DNA of 12,805 nt from an uncultured Fretibacterium sp. GTDB taxonomy: Bacteria; Synergistota; Synergistia; Synergistales; Aminobacteriaceae. How positions within the stretch are numbered: the first letter of the stretch is position 1; each line of letters opens with the position of its first letter. This document shows positions 7,045 to 12,420 of this stretch, piece after piece. A program made the position numbers and the translations under genes. The stretch covers positions 1 to 12,805 of the forward strand of contig NZ_CAUUWA010000066.1 of NCBI RefSeq assembly GCF_963548695.1, read 5' to 3'. A model generated the notes under the pieces. It was given only the letters and a program-made list of their open reading frames with translations, had not been told where the DNA came from and did not search any database.

Positions 7045-7094
7045 TTTATGCGGCTTAAAAACGGCACTTCTGCACGAGAAAAGGAGGTCCCATC

Positions 7095-8456
7095 ATGGGC
7101 GATGCGAAGATAGAAGTTCTGAATCCCAAAAAGACTGGCGGCAATCCGGAGATCAAGTACAGGGTCAACGACAGGCCGCCCTTTTTCCTGTCGATTGCTC
7201 TGGCGATCCAGCATATCCTCGCGGCCTTCGCCGGTATTGTCGCCGTCCCGCTCGTCGTCAACAATGCCCTCGGCCTCTCCCTGGAGGACAACACCTTCAT
7301 CGTGAGCACGACGCTCTTCGTGGCCGGCCTGGCGACCGTCATCCAGGCGGTCGGGATCGGTCCCGTCGGGAACAGGTTGCCCATGGTCATGGGGACGGAC
7401 TTCACGTTCATCGGGCCCGGAATTGCCGTGGGGTCGGCCTTCGGGCTGCCCGGGTACTTCGGGGCCACCTTCTTCGGTTCCTTCATCGAGATTGTGCTGA
7501 GCCGCTTCATCAAGCCCCTGCAAAAATTTTTCCCTCCGCTCATTACGGGGATCGTCATCAGCTCCATCGGGCTTACGATGATACCGATCTCGATAGACTG
7601 GATCGGCGGATACAATCCCGAGACCTACGGCTCCCTCCAGGACCTGCTGCTGGCGGGAATCGTCATGGCCGTCATCCTCATCCTCAACCAGAGGGGAAAG
7701 GGATTCCTCTCCTCGGGTGCAATCCTCATCGGGATCGTCGTCGGGTACGTCGTGGCCTTCTTCATGGGGAGGCTGGACCTTAACCCCGTCTCCACCGCCA
7801 GTTGGCTGATGCTCCCCAATCCGCTCCGCTACGGCCTCGCCTTCACCTTTTCCGGATTTCTCGCGTTCCTGCCCGCCTATATCGTCACGACCGTCGAGAC
7901 GATAGGCGGAGGCGTGCTGGTCCTCAAGGCATGCGACGAGGAGGTCGACGGCGACAAGCTCGCCTCGGGCGTACTCGCCGACGGCGTGGGCAGCCTGCTG
8001 GCCGGAATCTTCCAGTGCGGCCCCAACACGTCCTTCAGCCAGAACATCGGCATCATCCCCCTGACGGGGGTGGCGAGCCGGTTTGTCGTGGCTCTGGCCG
8101 GGGTCATCCTGATGATTACCGGCGTCTTCCCCAAGATTGGCGCTCTGGTCGCGATCATGCCCAGCCCGGTGCTCGGCGGGGCTGGGGTCCTGATGTTCGG
8201 GATGATCGCGGTCGGCGGCATCTCGAACTTCAAAGAGGTGGAGTTCAACAGAAGGAACAGCATCATCCTGGCCATGTCGCTTGGGCTGGGGCTGGGCATC
8301 GCCTTCAGGCCCAATCTGCTCTCCCACTTCCCGGAGCAGCTTAGGGTTATATTCGGCTCCGGCATGACCACGGCGACCCTGACGGCCATCTTCCTGAACC
8401 TCGTCCTCCCGGAGACGAAGACGAAAGGGGATAAAGGAGCGGCCCTCCCCGAGTAG
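7095..8456 (+). CDS. NCS2-family purine permease (xanthine/urate type)
   Basis: This 453-residue inner-membrane protein belongs to the nucleobase-cation symporter-2 family (uracil, xanthine and urate permeases). A polar 30-residue N-terminus precedes QHILAAFAGIVAVPL, the classic first-helix motif. The TM8 glutamate is E268 in TTVETIGG. The family signature is at 316-329 and reads QN-IG-IIPL-TGVASR. The Q-N start and the trailing T-G-V-x-S-R resemble xanthine/urate transporters (PbuX, UacT type) rather than uracil carriers, which have E-N there. This supports oxidised purines as substrate. ATG 7095 follows a strong AAGGAGG (7081-7087). It is the first gene after a terminator and candidate promoter, so it probably heads the transcript leading to ubiX, ubiD and the shell genes, placing substrate import in one unit with catabolism. 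Confidence 0.95.
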   Translation: MGDAKIEVLNPKKTGGNPEIKYRVNDRPPFFLSIALAIQHILAAFAGIVAVPLVVNNALGLSLEDNTFIVSTTLFVAGLATVIQAVGIGPVGNRLPMVMGTDFTFIGPGIAVGSAFGLPGYFGATFFGSFIEIVLSRFIKPLQKFFPPLITGIVISSIGLTMIPISIDWIGGYNPETYGSLQDLLLAGIVMAVILILNQRGKGFLSSGAILIGIVVGYVVAFFMGRLDLNPVSTASWLMLPNPLRYGLAFTFSGFLAFLPAYIVTTVETIGGGVLVLKACDEEVDGDKLASGVLADGVGSLLAGIFQCGPNTSFSQNIGIIPLTGVASRFVVALAGVILMITGVFPKIGALVAIMPSPVLGGAGVLMFGMIAVGGISNFKEVEFNRRNSIILAMSLGLGLGIAFRPNLLSHFPEQLRVIFGSGMTTATLTAIFLNLVLPETKTKGDKGAALPE

Positions 8457-8606
8457 GGGTTGCACTCAGGGCCGTTTTCGTCATACCCTTTGGGAAGCGC
8501 ATCGAAAATCGGTCCTGGCCTTTCGTGAAGGGCTTTCGGCCTGTGGGCTTGTAGAAAATTCACCCTCCTTTAAGAGGCTTCAGCCGGAAGGGGAATCGTT
8601 TTTTCA

Positions 8607-8651
8607 ATGAAGGAACCTGCAATGAAGGAACCGGTAATGAAGGAACCTGTG
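8607..8651 (+). repeat. Three 15-bp tandem repeats at the start of ubiX
   Basis: ATGAAGGAACCTGCA, ATGAAGGAACCGGTA and ATGAAGGAACCTGTG follow one another and encode MKEPA, MKEPV, MKEPV. Each unit holds an in-frame ATG and an AAGGA that could serve as Shine-Dalgarno for the next ATG. Confidence 0.95.
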
Positions 8652-9215
8652 AAGATTGTCGTCGGCATAACGGGAGGAAGCGGTGCGGTCTATGCCCTCG
8701 CGCTGCTGCGCCAGCTTCGTATCCTGGAGTGCGAGACCCATCTCGTGGTCTCCAGGATGGGGGCTTACGTGATGGATCACGAGTGTGGTGTCTCCCTGGA
8801 GGAGCTGAGGGCGTTCGCCGACCGTTTCTATGAGGACGACGACCTCGCGGCCCCCATCTCGGGCGGTTCCTTCAGGACCTTCGGTATGGCGGTCGTGCCC
8901 TGTTCGATGAAGACGCTTGCCTCTATTGCCGGCGGATTCTCGGAGAGCCTCCTCACCCGGGCGGCCGACGTGACCTTGAAGGAACGTCGCCGGCTGGTGC
9001 TGGTGACCCGCGAGTCGCCCCTGAGCGTGATCCATCTGGAGAACATGCTTGCGGTCACCCGTGCCGGGGCGGTGGTGATGCCCGCCTCCCCAGGGTTTTA
9101 TCACCGTCCCGAGAGCGTTGCGGAGATGGTCGTCTCCTTCTCCGGGCGCATCCTGGACGCGTTGGGTGTCGAACACAGCCTGACCCGGCGCTGGGAGGGC
9201 GCCGGGACGCAGTGA
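8607..9215 (+). CDS. ubiX: Flavin prenyltransferase, UbiX/Pad1 family
   Basis: UbiX attaches a dimethylallyl group to reduced FMN, making the prenyl-FMN cofactor needed by UbiD decarboxylases. All family marks are present: VVGITGGSGAVYA near residue 18 (FMN phosphate loop), VVPCSMKTLASIAGG near 97, LLTRAADVTLKERR near 115, LVTRESPLSVIHLENM near 132, PASPGFYHRPES near 159 and a C-terminal RW. The core begins only after the threefold MKEP repeat, so the real start may be 8607, 8622 or 8637; the last gives a protein of normal length (192 residues). The 150-base gap upstream has a weak hairpin at 8518-8533 but no clear terminator, and ubiD follows directly. Placement beside ubiD and shell genes indicates a dedicated copy for this pathway rather than for ubiquinone synthesis. 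Confidence 0.95.
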   Translation: MKEPAMKEPVMKEPVKIVVGITGGSGAVYALALLRQLRILECETHLVVSRMGAYVMDHECGVSLEELRAFADRFYEDDDLAAPISGGSFRTFGMAVVPCSMKTLASIAGGFSESLLTRAADVTLKERRRLVLVTRESPLSVIHLENMLAVTRAGAVVMPASPGFYHRPESVAEMVVSFSGRILDALGVEHSLTRRWEGAGTQ

Positions 9216-9298
9216 ACGAGACGGGCGGGACCGCGCGTTGACCCGCGCGGATCGTCTCGCCTGTCGTCCTTAAGGAAGCTGGGAACCGGAGGTTTTTT

Positions 9299-10678
9299 AT
9301 GGAAAGACAGATGCTGCGTTCCGTGCTGGAACGCCTGAGGGCCCAGGACCGGCTGATGGAGTGCACCGTTCCGGTCGATCCGCGGTTCGAGCTCGGCGCT
9401 GTGCTCAGCGCCTTTCACAACGAGCGGCCCATCCTGTTTCGGAACGTCAAGGGGTCGAGGATTCCCGTGGTCGGGGCTCTTTACGGGAACCGTTCGATCA
9501 TCCTGGACCTGCTCGGGACGAGCCCGGAGGAGCGGCTGTTCAAGTTGATGGGGGCCATGGGTTCTCCGTCCAAACCCAGGCTCCTGGACCGGGGGCCGGT
9601 CCAGGAGAACGTCGTCACTTCCGGCATCGATCTGCTCGAGATGCTCCCGGTGCCGACGTCGAACGAACGGGACGCCGCACCCTATCTTTGCGCGGGGGCG
9701 TTTGTGGTTCGCGACACCGAGACCGGCAGGACCCAGATGGCGGTGCGGCGCATCCAGGTGCTGGGGGGCAACAGGCTTTACATCCTGGTGTCCGGGGCCT
9801 CCCCCCACCTGCTGGGCGAGCTCCGTCGCTGCGCCGAGAGGGGGAAAGCCCTCGAGTGTGCCGTCGTCCTGGGGTACGACGCGCCCTTCCTGCTGGCCTC
9901 CCAGATCGGCTCCGGGAAATACGGCCTGGACAAGTACGAGGTGGACAGCACGCTGCGGGGCGAGCCCCTGGAGCTGGTGCGCTGCAGGTCCATAGACCTC
10001 GAGGTCCCGGCCTGGTCGGAGATCGTCCTGGAAGGGAGGATCGAGCCCGGTCGGGCGGAGCCCGAGGGGCCTTTTGCCGAGCTGATGGGGTACTACAGCA
10101 CCGTCGCCCCCGCTCCGGTGATGGAGGTCACCGCGGTGACGCACAGGAATGAGCCCATCTTCCAGCACGCCTTTCCCTGCCGGGAGGAACATTTGGCCTA
10201 TGGGATGATCAAGGAGGCCGAGATTTTCGCGGCCCTCTCCCACACCGTGAACGTCCAGGACGTGAACCTGACCCTCGGGGGCGGGTGCCGGCTGCACGCG
10301 GTGGTCTCCATCAAAAAACGTGCGGACGGCGACGGCAAGAGCGCCATCCTCGGGGTCCTCGGGGCCTACAAGGACATCAAGCACGTCGTGGTTGTGGACG
10401 ACGACGTGGACATCTACGACATGGCGGAGGTGGAGGCGGCCATCGCGTCCCGTTTCCAGGCGTCGCACGACCTGGTCGTCGTCTCGGGGGCGCTGGGGTC
10501 GCCTTTGGAGGCGTCCCACATGGAGCGGGGCGTCTCGGACAAGTTGGGGCTGGACGCCACCAAACCGCTGGGGGACAAGGCGTCCCTGTACGAGGCGGCC
10601 GTCATCCCCGGATTTGAGAAGGTAAAGAGCTCCATCGACAGATACTTTGTCGGCGGCGGCACACGCCGCGGGCGTTAG
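9299..10678 (+). CDS. ubiD: UbiD-family prenyl-FMN-dependent decarboxylase (candidate 4-amino-5-imidazolecarboxylate decarboxylase)
   Basis: This 459-residue enzyme has the normal length and layout of UbiD decarboxylases, which use prenyl-FMN with Mn and K to release CO2 from aromatic or unsaturated acids. Visible marks are R151 in VRRIQVLG, E256 and E261 in PEGPFAELMGYY (the Arg-Glu-Glu set typical of the family), the PIFQH segment near 286 and VVVDDDVDIYD near 363-373. It follows ubiX by 83 bases and lies 12 bases before the first BMC-H gene, so it should be cotranscribed with the shell. Within a purine route the expected substrate is 4-amino-5-imidazolecarboxylate, giving 4-aminoimidazole; this is inferred from context, and phenolic-acid decarboxylation cannot be excluded from sequence. 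ATG 9299 has CCGGAGG at 9286-9292. No added targeting tail is evident; its N-terminal helix looks native to the family. Confidence 0.95.
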   Translation: MERQMLRSVLERLRAQDRLMECTVPVDPRFELGAVLSAFHNERPILFRNVKGSRIPVVGALYGNRSIILDLLGTSPEERLFKLMGAMGSPSKPRLLDRGPVQENVVTSGIDLLEMLPVPTSNERDAAPYLCAGAFVVRDTETGRTQMAVRRIQVLGGNRLYILVSGASPHLLGELRRCAERGKALECAVVLGYDAPFLLASQIGSGKYGLDKYEVDSTLRGEPLELVRCRSIDLEVPAWSEIVLEGRIEPGRAEPEGPFAELMGYYSTVAPAPVMEVTAVTHRNEPIFQHAFPCREEHLAYGMIKEAEIFAALSHTVNVQDVNLTLGGGCRLHAVVSIKKRADGDGKSAILGVLGAYKDIKHVVVVDDDVDIYDMAEVEAAIASRFQASHDLVVVSGALGSPLEASHMERGVSDKLGLDATKPLGDKASLYEAAVIPGFEKVKSSIDRYFVGGGTRRGR

Positions 10679-10690
10679 GAGGCGGGGACG

Positions 10691-10954
10691 ATGCGTAAAG
10701 CCCTGGGCAGCGTGGAGACCCGCAGCCTTGTGGGGGCATTGGAGGCGGCGGACGTCATGGCGAAGACCGCGGACGTCACGCTCGCTTCCCTGAATTACGT
10801 CGGGTCGGGGATCGTTGCGGCGGTCGTCGAAGGGGATGTCGCCGCCGTGAAGGCGGCGGTCGAGAGCGGGTCCGCTGCGGCGGGCAGGATTGCCGAGGTC
10901 GTTGCCGTCCACGTCATTCCGCGTCCGGTTGCCGAGGTGCGGGAACTCCTGTGA
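10691..10954 (+). CDS. BMC-H hexameric microcompartment shell protein 1
   Basis: This 87-residue protein is a single BMC (Pfam00936-type) domain, the hexameric tile of microcompartment facets. It shows the standard order: ALGSVETRSLVGALEAAD at the start, ADVTLAS, a pore loop YVGSGIV (GSG at 38-40), EGDVAAVKAAV and the edge strand VHVIPRP. GSG is the usual small polar pore found in PduA/EutM-type shells. It is slightly short, ending soon after the domain, with no added tail. The Shine-Dalgarno GGAGG follows the ubiD stop at once, so expression is tightly tied to the decarboxylase. The ATG of a short out-of-frame ORF overlaps its stop, and the next real gene starts 22 bases later. Confidence 0.95.
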   Translation: MRKALGSVETRSLVGALEAADVMAKTADVTLASLNYVGSGIVAAVVEGDVAAVKAAVESGSAAAGRIAEVVAVHVIPRPVAEVRELL

Positions 10955-10976
10955 TGGCGGAGGAGCGTGAACGTAG

Positions 10977-11438
10977 ATGGCCAATGAGCTCGTGATGCAG
11001 GTGATGAGGGAGCTCGCCCGCCGGTCGGGCTCCGAACCGGTGAGCTCGGCACGGGGGAGGGAGGCGTCGTCCTCAGGCTCCGGGGCTTTCGGCTCCGAGT
11101 TGAGGTCTGAGTTGAGGTCTGAATTGAGGCCCGCCTCGAAGCCCGGTCTGGGGCTGGACTCGAGGGAGGAGCGTTTTCTTCGGCGCCTGGCCGACGGCGG
11201 TCGGGCCTCGAATGGGGCTGGAGGGGCGGCGTCGGGCCGCCCTGCCGAAGGACGGAGCATGGACTCGTACCTCGAGAGGGGACGGGAGACGAGGGCGCCG
11301 ATGTCTGCCGGGAAGGCTGAGAGGCACGAGGTTGAGAGACACGAGATGAGTGTCTCCCGCCAATCCCGTTTCGGAAGAGGGAGGAGCGCGATAGGGCTGG
11401 ATGAGCTGGCGGAGCGGGAAGGAAGGGGCAGGTCGTGA
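10977..11438 (+). CDS. Unrecognised low-complexity protein with encapsulation-peptide-like N-terminus
   Basis: I do not recognise this 153-residue protein. Residues 2-16, ANELVMQVMRELARR, form a clean amphipathic helix (L5, V6, V9, M10, L13 on one face; E4, Q8, E12, R15 on the other), much like the encapsulation peptides that dock cargo to BMC shells. The rest is Ser/Gly/Arg/Glu-rich and probably disordered, with a perfect ELRS repeat near 41-51 and an ERHE-type duplication near 115-123. No catalytic motif or membrane segment is visible. Evidence that it is a gene: GCGGAGGAG before ATG 10977, a position between two shell genes, and a GTGA overlap with the next start. It may be a scaffold or linker between cargo and shell, or a rapidly evolving assembly factor. 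A spurious GC-rich frame is the main alternative. Confidence 0.65.
   Translation: MANELVMQVMRELARRSGSEPVSSARGREASSSGSGAFGSELRSELRSELRPASKPGLGLDSREERFLRRLADGGRASNGAGGAASGRPAEGRSMDSYLERGRETRAPMSAGKAERHEVERHEMSVSRQSRFGRGRSAIGLDELAEREGRGRS
11097..11132 (+). repeat. 12-bp in-frame tandem repeat, three copies
   Basis: GAGTTGAGGTCT occurs twice exactly (11097, 11109) and once diverged (11121, GAATTGAGGCCC). It encodes the ELRS repeat of the unrecognised protein; the 12-base unit keeps the reading frame. Confidence 0.95.
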
Positions 11439-11725
11439 ACCGCGCGCTGGGACTGATCGAGGTGCTGGGGCTCACGGCGGCCATGACTGCCCTGGATGCG
11501 GCGATCAAGGCGGCCGATGTGACCTTCCTGGGCAAGGAGAAGGTGATCGGGGTAGGTAAGGCTATCAGCCTGACGCTTCGCATCGAGGGCGAGGTCGCTG
11601 CGGTCCAGGCCGCCGTCGATGCCGCTGCGGCAGCTGTAAGGAACATAGGGACCGTGTTTTCCGCGCGGGTGATTGCACGGCCCGACGCGGAGTTGTCGGA
11701 GCTCTGGCGCCGTCTTGAGGGCTGA
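11435..11725 (+). CDS. BMC-H shell protein 2, divergent pore
   Basis: This 96-residue protein is a single BMC domain: RALGLIEVLGLTAAM at the start, IKAADVTFLG, a loop VIGVGKAIS around 37-45, IEGEVAAVQAAVDAA and the edge strand ARVIARP. It differs clearly from its two neighbours: a GVGK-type pore loop replaces the GSG/GFG form, one extra residue sits in the loop region, and VIPRP is VIARP. It is therefore probably a specialised tile with another pore charge rather than a redundant copy. The GTG start at 11435 overlaps the stop of the preceding gene (GTGA), and GGAAGG lies about 10 bases upstream, implying coupled translation with the unrecognised gene. A 355-base gap follows. Confidence 0.93.
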   Translation: MNRALGLIEVLGLTAAMTALDAAIKAADVTFLGKEKVIGVGKAISLTLRIEGEVAAVQAAVDAAAAAVRNIGTVFSARVIARPDAELSELWRRLEG

Positions 11726-11869
11726 GTTCCTCGGGCGGGGTCGTTTGCGAACGGCGCGTGTTTTGCGGTGCTTTTGGTTTTGCGATGTTATTGATCCCAA
11801 ATCCGCAGGTTAAAAATTGTGGAAACTTGCCCACACTCACTGCGGGAGAGAGTTTCGGAAGAGAATTTC

Positions 11870-11929
11870 CCTGTCTCTTTTGTTATTTTACTTTTCACCC
11901 AACGGGTGAAAAGTAAAATAACAGACAGG
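11870..11929 (+). repeat. Long palindromic hairpin, 20-bp perfect stem
   Basis: The arms at 11881-11900 and 11904-11923 are perfectly complementary over 20 bases with an AAC loop. After a 5-base bulge (11876-11880) on the left, CCTGTC (11870-11875) also pairs with GACAGG (11924-11929). No T-run follows. Such length and perfection suggest a mobile or dispersed palindromic element rather than a simple terminator. Confidence 0.9.
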
Positions 11930-11932
11930 TGT

Positions 11933-11987
11933 CCAGAGGACGAGTCCTCTGGTGGGGTCTGGGGCGAAGCCCCAGGGCCTTATTTTT
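11933..11987 (+). repeat. Two consecutive GC hairpins, the second with T-rich tail
   Basis: CCAGAGGA-CGAG-TCCTCTGG (11933-11952) and CTGGGGC-GAA-GCCCCAG (11959-11975) are perfect stems. The second is followed by GGCCTTATTTTT, which could act as an intrinsic terminator. Their arrangement next to the long palindrome looks like a REP-type dispersed intergenic repeat, a judgement that needs a genome copy count. Confidence 0.7.
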
Positions 11988-12029
11988 GGATGAATTTTGC
12001 TGGGTGAATTTTATTGGTGAATCTTGTTT
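11988..12029 (+). repeat. 14-bp degenerate tandem repeat, three copies
   Basis: GGATGAATTTTGCT, GGGTGAATTTTATT and GGTGAATCTTGTTT are contiguous 14-base units upstream of shell gene 3, similar in style to the arrays at 1525-1616 and 6245-6285 though not in exact sequence. Confidence 0.8.
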
Positions 12030-12080
12030 GCGGCTGTGTCGAAAGGACCGCCGATATTTTTCCGAGGAGGACTGTGTGAG

Positions 12081-12368
12081 ATGTCTGAGGCTTTGGGACT
12101 GATTGAGACGAAGGGACTTGTGGGCGCTATCGAGGCTGCGGATGCGATGGTGAAGGCGGCGAGCGTGACGATTGCCAGTTACGAGAAGATCGGCTTCGGC
12201 CTGGTCACGGTGATGGTTCGCGGCGACGTCGGCGCGGTCAAGGCCGCTGTGGACGCGGGAGCGGCGGCGGCCAAGCTCGTGGGAGAACTGCATTCCGTCC
12301 ACGTCATCCCGCGCCCGCACGCGGAGGTGGAGCGCGTCATCCTGGCCAATCGCCAGACGGAAAATTGA
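12081..12368 (+). CDS. BMC-H hexameric shell protein 3, EutM/PduA-like with GFG pore
   Basis: This 95-residue protein is the most canonical of the three shell proteins: SEALGLIETKGLVGAIEAAD, KAASVTIASYEKIG, LVTVMVRGDVGAVKAAVDAG and VHVIPRPHAEVE follow the EutM/PduA pattern closely. The exception is the pore, KIGFG in place of KIGSG: a phenylalanine (F39) replaces the small serine that lines the central pore, which should narrow it and make it hydrophobic. The start is ATG 12081, with GAGGAGG at 12064-12070; an upstream in-frame TTG-type start at 12024 would add 19 non-BMC residues over the intergenic repeat and is rejected. After the hairpin run this gene may depend on readthrough or on a promoter not identified here. 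It precedes the flavoprotein-like gene by 52 bases. Confidence 0.96.
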   Translation: MSEALGLIETKGLVGAIEAADAMVKAASVTIASYEKIGFGLVTVMVRGDVGAVKAAVDAGAAAAKLVGELHSVHVIPRPHAEVERVILANRQTEN

Positions 12369-12420
12369 CGCGTGGCCGATTCCGGAAGAAAGACTTGGTT
12401 CTTAAGAGAAAAGAAAGGGG

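Larger units (their letters stand above)
11726..12080 (+). other. 355-base gene-free gap in the shell operon
   Basis: No credible gene lies here. Left to right it contains a weak inverted repeat starting in the end of shell gene 2 (GCGCCGT 11707-11713 with ACGGCGC 11751-11757), an AT-richer stretch to about 11869, a long perfect hairpin (11870-11929), two further hairpins (11933-11975), a 14-bp tandem repeat (11988-12029) and the CCGAGGAGG ribosome site (12062-12070) for shell gene 3. A 62-codon frame at 11819-12007 crosses the hairpins and is not believed to be a gene. Confidence 0.8.

Noticed and set aside
7019..7094. Purine or xanthine riboswitch before the permease
   Set aside because: I looked for the conserved loop motifs of the guanine/adenine-class aptamer and found none; the leader is too short for the usual aptamer plus expression platform. 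The ftcD leader (327-505) also lacks it.
9101..11800. 899-codon open frame on the minus strand across ubiX end, ubiD and shell genes
   Set aside because: It lies antisense to well-recognised families, its translation is low-complexity and rich in Arg, His, Pro and Gly, and GC-rich coding DNA often leaves antisense frames open.
11819..12007. 62-codon plus-strand frame in the gap between shell genes 2 and 3
   Set aside because: It runs through three hairpins and has no ribosome site or recognisable domain.
12024..12080. Longer shell protein 3 starting at 12024
   Set aside because: The extra 19 residues are unlike any BMC domain and overlap the 14-bp repeat; ATG 12081 with GAGGAGG gives a canonical BMC N-terminus.
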